This document shows positions 33,361-44,467 of a DNA stretch of 64,000 nucleotides, one piece after another. The position numbers were made by a program, and so were the translations under genes. How positions within the stretch are numbered: position 1 is the first letter of the stretch; each line of letters opens with the position of its first letter. The notes under the pieces are model-generated. The model was not told the DNA's origin. It saw only the letters and a list, made by a program, of their open reading frames with translations, and made no database searches. Source of the stretch: Exophiala sp. HKRS030 (taxonomy: Eukaryota; Ascomycota; Eurotiomycetes; Chaetothyriales; Herpotrichiellaceae); contig JAHWDD010000006.1 of assembly GCA_023897205.1 (NCBI GenBank), positions 2,914,001 through 2,978,000 on the forward strand, read 5' to 3'.

Positions 33361-34960
33361 GTGGTTGAAATCCTGGGAGTGGAGAGTCTTTAGGAGAACA
33401 TGGACGACAGGGATATTACATGTACATAGCTGATGAGTTGAGCAGCCGCATAAATAGCAAATGTAGGCCTTAAGCGCAGTTCAGCAACCCCTTGGTTATG
33501 GCGGAAGAGCAATTCATATGGGACGCAGACATTTCTTCGACCAATTAGTGGCTAAATAGGGAGCGCTAGGGGTGACATCGCCATTACAGGCATGCAATAT
33601 ACATCTTGAATGAAAAGTGGACGGTCTAGCCATAAGCCAGAGCAGGAGAATAGTTGATAACCGTCGATGAGGACTTTTTGAGAGCCTGTCAAGATGTTTG
33701 AATGGCCGTATCAAACTTAACTCAACATAAGGAGTCGAACAAGTACAATTATGTCCATGATTGTCTGCAGAATGATGAAGTTTCGAGTAGTAATAGACCA
33801 ACGAGGGTCGAAAGGATGAGCGATTGGTGCAATCGAGGACTAGCAGAGGCCACCCGGAGAGCGGGCCTTGGCGGTCCACTGCCTTGAAAGAGAAGGTCTG
33901 GCGAGCGAGGCGCGACTATGTTGCACGGGTCGCACGGTTAAACATGGGAGCTTGTGTGTTTTGGGTTTAACGTGGCGTGCATCAGAGGGCTGATGAACGC
34001 ATGGCTTGAATGAGGGAAAAACAGAAACTGACCAGCCTATGTATTCATCCAGACTTGGGAGGTAGCATATAATAGACTTGCTCATGACACGTATAAACAC
34101 AGATGAGCGGGCAGATGTTGGTAATCTCTTGGATATATACATGTATATAGACAGCATCTCCTTCAACCATCTCCTTCTAAACGGGCGGGGATCCATGTCA
34201 ACAATGACTGGAGATGACTTTTTCCTGTATGAGCATTCGTTCGCTACTCGGGGCTCCGTGGCCTTGCAATATTCTGGACCAGTAGGCGCAAACGATCCGC
34301 CGCCTGCTGTCCACAGACCACAACTTTGTGTCCCAAGACTCATGGCTCAAGAGTAATAAAGTCTCAAGTTTGCTGGAAGAATCCATTGGTTCGATGGGTT
34401 CCACTGGCTCCTTCCCTCATTCCGCATTCATGTCCTCCGGACTGCCACTGCTGCCACTGCCGCTGCCGCTCCTGCCCACTACTCACTACTCGCTACTCGC
34501 TAAGTCAATCGACTAACTAGTCCTCCACTACCCTCCTCGTAACTCATACTTGCAACTGCCTCTTCTCATTTTCTCGTTCCTTCCTCCTCGCTATGTTAGA
34601 ATCTTCCCTACTCTCCGCCATCCACCACAACTCTCACCACCATCACCTCTCCTCTCCGCCATCATCAACAGCATCCACCTTATACTGTCCCGAACCATTC
34701 GACCTCTCTCCTCCGACGCGTCCCCACTTTCAAATGTATGCTCATTCCTGTTGATACCACCTCGTCTGACTCTGTCGCATGACCTCCAACTACTACAAGA
34801 AGATCCGGTGCACTCTCCGTACGCGTTTGAAATGCTAACACATCTTCTCAACAGGTCGCCGAGTCCTTGATACTTTCCAACGGCTGCTCTTCACGCCTCC
34901 CCTCCTTCCTGCGGCGCAGAAGCCTCAACCTATCCGCCCTTTATACCCTCCACAGTCAGC
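33361..34960. other. Intergenic and long leader of Itc1, no gene seen
   Basis: About 1.6 kb. From 34430 on, it is C/T-rich with CTGCCACTGCC and CTACTCGCTACTCGC alternations, a typical fungal 5' leader. A 5' UTR intron is listed separately. ATG codons in the leader could make short upstream frames. Confidence 0.6.
34736..34854 (+). other. Probable 5' UTR intron of Itc1
   Basis: It has donor GTATGC, branch TGCTAAC at 34833-34839 and acceptor CAACAG at 34854, 119 nt, ending 106 bases before the ATG. Confidence 0.65.
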
Positions 34961-37900
34961 ATGGTGCTTTTCAAGAGGAAGCCCATCCGCTATCTACAGC
35001 ATCCTCCCATCGATGACCAAGACTCGGACATCTGGGTCATCTCCGAGTCGAATGAGGTCTTTGTTTCTTACGATGCTTACTTGGAGCGCATGGACTTCTT
35101 CAAGTCCAAAAGATTCACCTGTGAAGTCTCAGGTCGCTCAGGCTTGAACTTCTTCGATGCCCTTAGGAGTGAGCAAGCAGGTTCACGAGAAATCGACGAA
35201 GCATTTCCTCACGCCTTGCGCGAGCCCGTTTTGCGCCGCGTTCAATTCTCTACTACCTCCCGCATAGACAATTTAGTAGAGGAGGTCTTCAACGATTTCA
35301 AGAATGACTTCTTCCCGGGCGAAGTCGTTACTGCCGTTCTATTCGATGACACCAGGCTAGTTGGTCAAGTTCGGGACAAGGCAAAGTTTGCAGAGATCAG
35401 AGGCCTCGATGGCAAGGTCATTCGAGATGGCTTTTCAAGGTATTTCGTTCGACTGGACAACCGACCCGGTGAGGAGGCTCTTGTCGACGACAACCACATT
35501 TTCAGGGATCGAAAGGTCTTCACCAAGCAGATGCTGCGATCCTTCATCAAGAATACTGTCACACGAGAGGGCTGGAATGGTGCCCCTTGGTTGGTCAAGC
35601 CCGAAATCGCCCATCGTTTTCGCATAGACACTACAGTGCCCGCACACCTTTTATACAGCACCAAGGTTGCCGCAAAGAAGGCCGAGAAGAGGAATAGTAC
35701 TAACGCCGTCCCCAAGGACGAGCTAGAATCGGAGCAGACACCTGGCTCTTGGCCTGCCCAAAAACTCCCGGAATTGAAGCCTGCACCGAAGTCAAAGAAA
35801 GGTCAGCAACATCAGAACGGCCAGGTCACGCAGCAGCAAGCATATTATGATTACCACAGTCAACCCAACCCACAAGCCGATCATTATTATGGCTCTAATG
35901 GCTATGTAGCACACCAGCCTCACCCCGGTTACCACAATGGCTATCCTGTAGCGCATTTTGACTACAGCCGACAACCGATACCTCCACCTGGTCCTCGCCA
36001 AATAGTTTCCGTGGAAATCCCACCACCACCAGTCTTACAGCCGCCGCCAATCAAATACCCCATTGACGACATGGAGGTCGAGCCACTTCGCGATGGAACC
36101 CATAGGCCAAATCTCAAGTTCATCACTAAATCACAGGCCAGCGGCCTAAAATCGACGGGCACAGTCATCCCGGCATTAAAAGAAGCCACCGTTGGTCTTC
36201 TGCTGGAGACCTGGAACACACTCAATGTATACTGCCAGGTATTGAAGCTCGACTCATTCACTTTCGACGACTTTGTCGATGCTATGCAATTCTCATCAGT
36301 CGAAGCCGACTGTGAGTTATTCGTCGAAGTTCATTGTGCTCTCTTGAAACAATTAGTCAATGGCGAGAATGACAACGAAGGGGCAATCCAGATCTCCCTT
36401 CCAGATCTCCCAGGTTCCGATGAAGAAGACGAAGAAGAAGAGTCCGAACAAGAAGAAAGCAGACCACCAACTCCTACTCCCGAGCCTGAGTATCCTGCGA
36501 AACGCACGCGAAGTAGCCTCAATAAGGTTCAATTTGCTGAACCGGAGCCTGAACCAGAGGAGGAGGAGACTGTCAATCATCGTGCTGCCGAAATGTTTGA
36601 CGAATATGGCTGGATTGATCGATTGCGAAAGCGAGACTTTCGCAATGGAGGATGGGAGTTGGTAATGGTTGGGTTGTTACATCAAGTTTCTGGCCGACCT
36701 AGATTGACGGACGTCTGCAACACCATTCTTAGCCACCTTGCACCAATCGATGCTGATGCAACCATTGACACTGCTGCCATTCAGTATTCCACCATGGATA
36801 TCAACATGAGGGCTCAAGCTCTACAGATCATCTGTCAGCTGTTCCTGGAGACAAAGACGGTGAAAGATTTTCTCGAAGAGATGAGCAACACAATGACTCA
36901 ATATCGAAAGACGAAAATCGAGTTTCAACGGGCTCGAAAAGAGGCATTGGCCAGACTGAAGGAATTACAGATTGAAAGAAGGCTGTTAGCGCCGGAGCCA
37001 GAAAAATCCCCTTCACCCATCGCAGAACTTGAAGATACCATCGAAGCCGATAAGGACGGTGACGGTGATATCTCCATCCCGGACTCAGAAGATGAACAGC
37101 CAGTTATGACACGTTCGCTCAGACGAGGTAACGACAGAGCAGCTGAGCGAAAACGGAAACGTGAAGAAGAACAGGAAAGAAAAGAAAAGGCCGCAGAAGC
37201 CAAACAAACCAAGGGCTCAAAAGAATATCAAAAAGTCCTCAAACAGATCGAAAAGGAACGACAGAAGCTCGAAGAGGCTGAAGAACAGATATTGATCGTT
37301 GACAGTGATTTGCGAGAAGCTGATTGTCCACGAACTAGAGTGCTTGGGAAAGATCGATTCTGTAATCGGTATTGGTGGTTTGAACGAAACGCCATGCCGT
37401 ACAGCGGATTGCCAGACAGTTCTACTGCCGATGCAGAATATGCTAATGGTCGAATATGGGTTCAAGGTCCAGACGACATGGAACGTACAGGCTATATCGA
37501 TGTGAAGCCGGAAGAGAGAAATGCTTATTACCACAACTTTCAGATGACACCTGCCGAGCGTAAGAAGGTCGAGGAAGGTTCAACTCACCTTCGCACTGCA
37601 AACGAGTGGGGATTCTATGAGACAGCTGAAGAGCTCGATATGTTGATCGGCTGGCTAGACTCGCGAGGAATCAGAGAACTAAAGCTCAGGAAAGAATTGT
37701 GTATGAATCGAGACACCATCATCAAACATATGGAGAAAAGAGCCGCATATCTCGTACCCCGAGAGGTGTCAGAAGAACCTCCCGCTCGTATGTCGACAAG
37801 AACAAAGGCATATATCAATGACAAGAGCTATCGATGTTTGAGGTGGAAGAACACGACGGCATTGGGAGAATTGGGACACAAGCATATCGATTTGCCTCCG

Positions 37901-38044
37901 AAGCCACGTACTGGCCGTGGGAAGAAGAATGCTGTCGCTCACGAGGAACCCATAAAGACACGAAATGCAGCTGCAGAACCTGCACCAGTATTGAATCGAC
38001 AGGGGAAGCCTGTAACTCGGCAAGGAGGGAGGTATACCTTTTAA
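34961..38044 (+). CDS. itc1: Itc1, Acf1-like subunit of ISW2 chromatin remodeller
   Basis: Single exon, 1027 residues. The N-terminal WAC domain runs from about residue 22 (SDIWVISESNEVFVSYDAYL) to 125. A Gln/His/Tyr/Pro-rich disordered part follows (about 280-350), then the DDT domain at about 408-466 (VGLLLETWNTLNVYCQVLKL) and an acidic stretch. WHIM motifs come next: WIDRLRKRDFRNGGWELVM near 550, a basic coiled coil (about 700-785), then GKDRFCNRYWWFERNAMPYS near 795. This order, WAC-DDT-WHIM without PHD or bromodomain, is that of fungal Itc1, the partner of the Isw2 ATPase that spaces nucleosomes and represses genes. The C-terminal end is basic. I see no frame problem over 3 kb. Confidence 0.94.
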   Translation: MVLFKRKPIRYLQHPPIDDQDSDIWVISESNEVFVSYDAYLERMDFFKSKRFTCEVSGRSGLNFFDALRSEQAGSREIDEAFPHALREPVLRRVQFSTTSRIDNLVEEVFNDFKNDFFPGEVVTAVLFDDTRLVGQVRDKAKFAEIRGLDGKVIRDGFSRYFVRLDNRPGEEALVDDNHIFRDRKVFTKQMLRSFIKNTVTREGWNGAPWLVKPEIAHRFRIDTTVPAHLLYSTKVAAKKAEKRNSTNAVPKDELESEQTPGSWPAQKLPELKPAPKSKKGQQHQNGQVTQQQAYYDYHSQPNPQADHYYGSNGYVAHQPHPGYHNGYPVAHFDYSRQPIPPPGPRQIVSVEIPPPPVLQPPPIKYPIDDMEVEPLRDGTHRPNLKFITKSQASGLKSTGTVIPALKEATVGLLLETWNTLNVYCQVLKLDSFTFDDFVDAMQFSSVEADCELFVEVHCALLKQLVNGENDNEGAIQISLPDLPGSDEEDEEEESEQEESRPPTPTPEPEYPAKRTRSSLNKVQFAEPEPEPEEEETVNHRAAEMFDEYGWIDRLRKRDFRNGGWELVMVGLLHQVSGRPRLTDVCNTILSHLAPIDADATIDTAAIQYSTMDINMRAQALQIICQLFLETKTVKDFLEEMSNTMTQYRKTKIEFQRARKEALARLKELQIERRLLAPEPEKSPSPIAELEDTIEADKDGDGDISIPDSEDEQPVMTRSLRRGNDRAAERKRKREEEQERKEKAAEAKQTKGSKEYQKVLKQIEKERQKLEEAEEQILIVDSDLREADCPRTRVLGKDRFCNRYWWFERNAMPYSGLPDSSTADAEYANGRIWVQGPDDMERTGYIDVKPEERNAYYHNFQMTPAERKKVEEGSTHLRTANEWGFYETAEELDMLIGWLDSRGIRELKLRKELCMNRDTIIKHMEKRAAYLVPREVSEEPPARMSTRTKAYINDKSYRCLRWKNTTALGELGHKHIDLPPKPRTGRGKKNAVAHEEPIKTRNAAAEPAPVLNRQGKPVTRQGGRYTF

Positions 38045-38827
38045 TCGGAAGAGGCATGGTGCAAAGTATTTATTTCCTCTATCTAGATGTATGACGATGG
38101 ATACGAAATCTGACAAAAGTATTTCACATAGCGAGTGAGCACGGCGTTTGAGAGGGGCAAAAAGCGACTTTTGCAATCTTGTTAGAGCAGATTTGGGCTG
38201 GCTGTAGAGCGCCATCATGGAACCGCCGGGCTTTGTTAAGAGCCATTGTCACGAGGGATCATGTATGCATATGGAGTGATGGAGGTAGATTGGCTTTAGG
38301 ATGGGTTTTTCAGTGATGACGAGTGTGTACATTGAGAGTTAGACTTACCTTTGGAATGTTAAGATAAAGGGGTTCATGACTAGAGAAATCCATATATAAT
38401 GTATGGGTTCTAAACACATACCAGGAGACAGGGCCGAATTATACGAAAGTTGGCCGAGCACTGATTAGTTCGAGAAGCAAAGGCTAACTAGACCAGAAAA
38501 TCCGTGTTCGGTCCTGGGCGTCTCAGATAAAGTCCATAAAGTATTTGACGGGAGATGTGAATCAGATGATTCAGAGGATATGACCTAGGTCCTGCAAACG
38601 TCTAACCAAATCGTCTAGTCAATCTATTTTACTCGCAGGCTGTGGCGGAATTTGGCAATTGAAGTCTAGTTAGTTCTCCTGAGAGTCGAGCTGAGTGCTG
38701 AGGGAGGCCGGGCGCAACCTTCTCAATTCAATTAGACCAACGCACGAACGTGGCGTCCTACACCCTTTCACATATATCCCTTGATAGCCATCCACAACGT
38801 ACGATCCTTCTAACTAAGTAGCGCCTT
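38045..38827. other. Spacer between convergent genes
   Basis: These 783 bases hold the two 3' UTRs. I see short CTAACTAG-like words but no gene. Confidence 0.6.
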
Positions 38828-40657
38828 TTACAGCTCATCCTTGCCACCGTCTGCACTACTCTTGTCTTCTATCTTCTTACTCTTCTTCCCGACAAGTCGC
38901 TTCTTCAACTGGCCCAACCGCATCTTCCTGACATCCGCCGGCTTGACCTTCTCGATGACCTCATCACCACGATCCTTCATGCCACGCTTGACCATGCTCG
39001 TCAAGATCTCATAGACGACCTGGGCGCCGGCCAACGCCGTGCCTTCGGCGTTTGAGTCGTACGCCGGGCTGACCTCGACAAGATCGGCACCTACCAGGTT
39101 GAGATCCTCGATGCCGCGCAGGATTTGGATCAGTTCGCGTGTCGTCCAACCGCCGGGCTCGGGCGTGCCGGTGCCCGGTGCCAGACCGGGATCGAGCACG
39201 TCGATGTCGACCGACAGGTACACGGGGACTTCGGTGCCGATGCGTTCGAGGATCAGCGCTACCAGCCCGTCGACGCCGAAGTAGTCGATGTCGTCGGCTT
39301 CGATCCGGAGGAAGCCCTGCCGCTCGTCGTCCTCGTAGTCTCTGTAGTCGGACCCGCCGAGCCGGGTGCGCAGACCCGCGTGCACCGAGGACGAGTTGGC
39401 GATTAGACCTTCTTCGCTTGCGATCCAGAACATGGTTCCGTGCGTGAAGTCGGCTTGGGTTGGGTGTGAGGCCCACGCGGATGGGTAGGCGCCTGGGTGC
39501 CACGTGTCGAGGTGGGCGTCGAAGTGGAGCACTGCGATCGGTTGGTTGTATGTCTTCTGGAGGGCTCGGAGGGATGGGAGTGCAACGCTGTGGTCGCCGC
39601 CTAGAGTGATGAGTTTCGGGTGGATGTGGCTCGGCGGGTTGGAGTAAGACTGTGGCCGGCGTGACAGGAGTTCTAGGTAGGCTGTGCTCATTTGGTGTAG
39701 TGCGAGTGCATTGTCGAACGGTGTGATGGGGATGTCACCGCAGTCGAGAACTGTGGGCCACGATGTGTATGGGTTGATTCCCGCGCGGTGGTTGAAGCCT
39801 CGGAATGTCGTTTGTCGGGCTGATGCCGCCCGGATGGCGCGGGGACCAAAGCGTGCGCCTGGAGATGAGTGGTTAGTTTGAGAAGTCTGAAAGTGGACAG
39901 ATAGTTCCTCGGGAATAGGTGGGCCATGAGGATGATGCAGGTGACCGGCGATCGTGTGTCTGGCTTATATCGGCAGGACTGTGACAGCAGGAAGCTCTTC
40001 GTGGTCCAACATGAACATGAAAGATGTCGGTCAAGCGATCTTGACAATGCTTTCGTTTGCTTGCTATCGCACACTGAGACGGTCTACCGGCTCTCGAAAA
40101 GTAGCCTCCAGATCCCCAATGCATTCGCAGACATGCCCGCAAAGAGCGATGCAGAGTCTCAATCGCTATAAGAGACGAGAGCAGGACGCAACGAGTCATC
40201 AAAACGAACCTCCCGCTACATCCCAAAGCATGATGACACAACTGAATTCTCACTCACCAGGTCGATAACTAACGGCCGTATCGAACGGCGCCCCGATGAT
40301 GCCGATATCAAACGGCTCGTAAGGCGCAAGCAGACATTTCACATGTTTCAGATGTGCGAAAGTCGATATGCCTGAAAATGCCCACTAGATTCCGCATACC
40401 ACATCAGCATCGAAGAAGACCATAAAGTGACCAAATGACGGAGAAATGATAGAAGACCCCAGATTGGTCATCTGCGAAGCAATCCCAATTCATGTCTGAC
40501 TTACATCAAAATCCCATTTTGCCTTCAACTCATCCAGAGTCGAGCCTGTTTCGGCAGGAATCTCAACTTCGGGATTATCATAAAATGATCCCCAAACCTG
40601 AGGGAGAAATAGAGAGAACAACAGTCCAGTTGCGAAGGTGACGTGTGAGCAATGCAT
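38828..40657 (-). CDS. Agmatinase-type ureohydrolase with signal peptide and C-terminal KDEL
   Basis: Three exons on minus: 40505-40657, 40258-40384 and 38828-39858, giving 436 residues; introns are 40385-40504 (120 nt) and 39859-40257 (399 nt). Joined phases give [12 protein letters not shown], the expected family sequence. The N-terminus [17 protein letters not shown] is a signal peptide. The binuclear manganese ligands are all present: [13 protein letters not shown] and [10 protein letters not shown], together with [11 protein letters not shown]. The family hydrolyses agmatine (or another guanidino compound) to an amine and urea. Secreted agmatinase-like proteins are known in Pezizomycotina; the substrate is not proven here. 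After a lysine-rich tail the protein ends in GGKDEL, a standard ER-retrieval signal, so I infer an ER-lumen location. Antisense open frames across 39009-39503 are shadows of high GC. Confidence 0.92.
39859..40257 (-). other. Long intron 2 of the agmatinase gene (399 nt)
   Basis: The donor is GTGAGT and the acceptor TCCAG. The join is fixed by the conserved protein across it. It is the longest intron in the window, most others being under 140 nt. Confidence 0.85.
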
Positions 40658-41596
40658 GATTTGGTTTTATTTGATTCGGCCACCCAGTTGCTGTATCTGG
40701 TGCACCGTCGTACTATCCTACCCGTAGTGAGCTCAAGCCTTGAAGCATCCGATCTAAAAAAGATATTGGGGCAGAGATCCAGAAGTGACAGGGAAAACGA
40801 GGAAAGAAATAATCTTCAGAAAAATATCACAAATTCACCCAGTCAAGTTGCCTTGTGGGGCACCCGACGACGTATTCCACAAGCCAAGTAATGCTTTACA
40901 ATTGACGTTATACGAGGGTGTGCAACAACATCTTGATATCTTTGCTGCAGTGCTGGTTGTAGGGCGTGGGGGAAAGGACGCCCGTAAAGGCCATGACTTC
41001 ATAGGCGGGAAGCTGTCAGCGAGCTCGATAGTTCTGTTACCAAATAGGCGGCGGAAATGTCCATTGGACCCAGTAGGGCATGTGTCTGCGGAACCTCTGG
41101 GTTGGCTATGACTCCGGCGATGTGCGCCAGTCACTCAAAGGACCTCATAAGGCTTGAAAGAGTACATGGTCCATGTACTGGACATTGAATACTTTGTCTT
41201 ACTCGATTAATTGATCCCTGGAGTTGGGGTTGAGTTTTTTAATGTGAAGATGCCAAGGGTTGTCAAAGCAGCAAGATTACTTGACAATGAATAATTGCAT
41301 GCTCATTGGTTTTGATTCTACTAAAAAGACATTAAACATGTTGATTAGTCTGGTTGCTGGGAAATGGCTGCTGATAGACTGCTTAAACATATCACCACTA
41401 AAGTGCACGTAAGGCTGATGTAGCCTTGCCACCATCCGCAAGAAATCTCGCATTCAACGCCACTCCTATTGGTCAAATCAACCTCCCCAAACCCTCTCTT
41501 GATGGACAACCTGCAATATTGACGCATATAATACCACAAATGACATGTTCTTCACAACCAGTGTGTGCTTACACAAGATGTGTATGATAACATGAA
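40658..41596. other. Intergenic between divergent genes, no gene seen
   Basis: These 939 bases separate the agmatinase and beta-ketoacyl synthase starts. Two opposite-strand frames of about 100 codons near 40785-41134 overlap and show no family features. Confidence 0.55.
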
Positions 41597-43799
41597 ATGC
41601 GTCGTGTTGTAGTCACAGGCTTGGGCGCCGTCACGCCCTTGGGCGTAGGTACGTTTGACATTCTCGGCTCCTTTTCCCTAACTCCAGACGCGAATTCCTG
41701 TTTGGAAGCATATGTTTTCAGGCCGAGCTCGCTGTCCGTCAATCACGGTCGTGATAATGCGAAACGCACCTCGGTTTCCGCCCCAGCTTCGACAGCTTCA
41801 AGTCGAGCCTAGGTCTTGTCACTTTCTTTCGAAGAAGTTGCACCGGAATGCGAGAAGCTGACGATTCTCATCTGCAGGAGTCCGGAGGACATGGACGCGA
41901 CTTCTCAAAGGGGAAAGCGGCATCGTATCGACACGCCATCTGGGTCCTGAGTTTGTTGCCTTACCGAGCCAAGTCGCCGGCCTTGTACCCCTGAAGTCAG
42001 ATTCTGAAAATGCGGAGCTCGATGATCAGTCGGGAGCGTGGAGGGCGAAGGATCATGTTTCATCGACGGTATGTCTTGCGAGCATTGGCAGCTCACGAAT
42101 ATACTTCTGTAATAAGAGTACCTGCTCATCCCGCGTTTCGACCTCTACAGGAACTCCGACAGACGGCCAAATTCGCTCAGTATGGTCTTGCAGCTTCAGC
42201 TGAAGCATTGAAGGACGCTGGGTTTGAGGATGGGAAGGGCTTAGATGTGGACATGACGGTAAGAAGGCCCCATCTGCTCTGAATATTCAAACCAAGATGA
42301 CTTGCACGGGAAAATCGAGAGGGCTGATTCGTTGTCGTTCGAACAGGGTGTCTGTCTGGGTTCGGGCATTGGTAATCTCGAAGAGCTCTATAACACGTCT
42401 ATCGCATATCATGAAGCAGTGAGTCCTCACAATTCGACCTTCCTCAGAGACCGAACCTCCTAACATTTGCGAACATAGAAGAACAACTACCGCAAGATCC
42501 ACCCGCTCTTCGTCCCTCAACTGCTGATCAACCTCGGCGCTGGCCATATATCCATGAGATACGGACTGAGAGTAAGCGTCCCTTACATCCAGGACCATAC
42601 TCTTTCTCTTCTCCCAGGCCTTTGCTCTTCGTCTATCAAATCCTGTCTACAACACTGAACCCAAGCATGAAAAACGAAACTAATCTCTCCACGACCCAGG
42701 GCCCCAACCACGCCGTAACCACAGCCTGCACGACAGGCGCACACTCACTCGGCGACGCATCGCGATTTATTCAATCCGGCGAAGCCGACGTGATGATCGC
42801 GGGCGGCGCCGAATCGTGCATCCACCCGCTAGCCATCGGCGGGTTCGCGCGCTCGCGCAGCCTGGCGACCAAGTTCAACGACACGCCGGCGTCGGCGTCA
42901 CGGCCGTTCGACCGCGAGCGCGGCGGCTTCGTCATCAGCGAGGGCGCAGCGTGTGTTATTCTCGAGGTATGTAATATATTTTGTTCACAGTCCACTTCTT
43001 ACCGAGATCCCTACGCACCAAACCTATGCTGATTCCTCGCCCTCTCCGTACCTTTGAGTCGCTCTCCACTACACCATCCCCCGTCTGAGAAAGCGCTGGT
43101 GCACGCCAAAGCCCAAAGCTAACGCTCTCGCAACAGGAGCTCAACCACGCCAAAGCACGCGGCGCGCGCATCTACGCCGAGCTCGCAGGCTACGGCAACT
43201 CGGCCGACGCACACCACCTGACCGCGCCACGAGCCGATGGCAGCGGCGCATATACAGCGATGCAGAAAGCGCTGCGCCTCGCGCAGATCGCGCCCGCACA
43301 GGTCGACTATGTCAATGCCCATGCCACGTCGACGCCGCTGGGCGACGCCGCTGAGAACACGGCGATTGTGTCGTTGTTGATGCGTGGAGACAGTGGTGGT
43401 GGCGGCGGAGGCGGAGGTGGAAGGCTGCATGCTAAGGAGATCAATGTGAGTAGCACCAAGGGGCAATTGGACATCTTCTAGGCGCTGCCGGTGCGGTGGA
43501 GGCCGTGTTCACGGTTTTGGCTATTCATGAGGTATGTTCTATTCTCTGTATCGATTGGACTCTTCTGGTTCGAAACTGTCTATGTTTCTGTTCTGCGAAG
43601 TCTATGTTGTATTTGCTAATTGATCTATTGTCTGCAGAACGTGCTGCCACCGACGATCAACCTACAATCGGCAGACGAGGGATTCGACTTCAATTATGTG
43701 CCAAATAAGGCTCAAGAGGCGAACGTCGATGTGGCGTTAAGCAATAGCTTTGGCTTTGGCGGTACCAATGCTAGTCTTTGCTTCAAAGCATTCCGATGA
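41597..43799 (+). CDS. cem1: Beta-ketoacyl-ACP synthase (KAS II/Cem1 type, mitochondrial fatty-acid synthesis), one-base frame break
   Basis: Eight exons: 41597-41648, 41878-42068, 42151-42258, 42347-42418, 42479-42571, 42700-42966, 43137-43531 and 43638-43799. All junction phases match. Exon 7 runs into a stop after [11 protein letters not shown]. One more G in the run 43460-43463 turns this into [20 protein letters not shown], the exact family sequence, and gives 446 residues. The catalytic triad is Cys in [10 protein letters not shown], His in [11 protein letters not shown], and His in GHLLG just after the break. It condenses malonyl-ACP with growing acyl-ACP in type II fatty-acid synthesis, which feeds lipoate in mitochondria. 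The start [16 protein letters not shown] shows no clear presequence, so targeting is unproven. An unusual run of nine glycines (43395-43421) sits before the last His region. Confidence 0.92.
43395..43421 (+). repeat. Nine-glycine codon run within the beta-ketoacyl synthase
   Basis: Nine consecutive GGN codons (mixed GGT, GGC, GGA) lie between LLMRGDS and RLHAKE. The mixed codons argue against a recent slippage of a pure repeat. Confidence 0.9.
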
Positions 43800-44041
43800 G
43801 CATATGCTGTGGGTCTCGATGAGAGACTGGATGCGGTGGAACAGACCATATTTGGGCTGCACATTCGGTTCTCCAGAACACTGTCCCTGAACATTCTTCA
43901 CACGGCCTGAGCGATATCATGATGGCTGATGACCAGGAGCCGAGCTTCTGCAAGGGAACTATATCGATCCTGGGTACAACCTCTGGAAACAGTGGTCCGT
44001 TTGCGGACCAACCGACTTCGGAATCACCATACACAGACATC

Positions 44042-44419
44042 TCATCTCTTGCTCTTGCTCCTGCTCCTGCTCCGAAATTTGTAGTGCTGTGAAGAATGGC
44101 TGTGTACGAACTTTGCGACCTTATGCTTGGCTGTTCTCTTGGGACCATCCGGGTCTACGCTGTTCTCACTGCTAACAGCCGAATTGTGTTCTGCGGACTG
44201 TGGCTCTTCATCTGAAGCTTTTGCTGGGACGGTAGTCTGTTCAGCGTTCGATGTTTTCTTCGAACGGCTGCTGCGAAGTGTGGATCTGCGTTTCCCTTCC
44301 GAGGCCGGGACAGACGCCGCGGTCGACTCAGCTGTCGTGTGACTTGGCAGATCAGCGGGATTGTACGGTCCATCAGTCACGAGACCTGGGATGGAGGTTT
44401 CCGGATGGTTGATTGACAT
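44042..44419 (-). CDS. Small Ser/Lys/Arg-rich hypothetical protein
   Basis: A 125-codon frame starts 48 bases downstream of the Sgf73 stop on the same strand. It is rich in Ser, Thr, Ala, Lys and Arg and ends in an RS-like tail (RSRSRSKSKR). I recognise no family. It could be a separate small gene, a further exon of Sgf73 skipped in my model, or chance. Its even composition and the absence of competing gene features keep it as a candidate only. Confidence 0.3.
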   Translation of the reverse strand: MSINHPETSIPGLVTDGPYNPADLPSHTTAESTAASVPASEGKRRSTLRSSRSKKTSNAEQTTVPAKASDEEPQSAEHNSAVSSENSVDPDGPKRTAKHKVAKFVHSHSSQHYKFRSRSRSKSKR

Positions 44420-44467
44420 TTCTGTATCTGGGGATGAGACGCGAGAGACCAGGGAGTCGTGATCCTT

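Noticed and set aside
39009..39503. Long arginine-rich frames on both strands across the agmatinase
   Set aside because: The high GC of the real exon removes stops from the other frames; none has family sequence.
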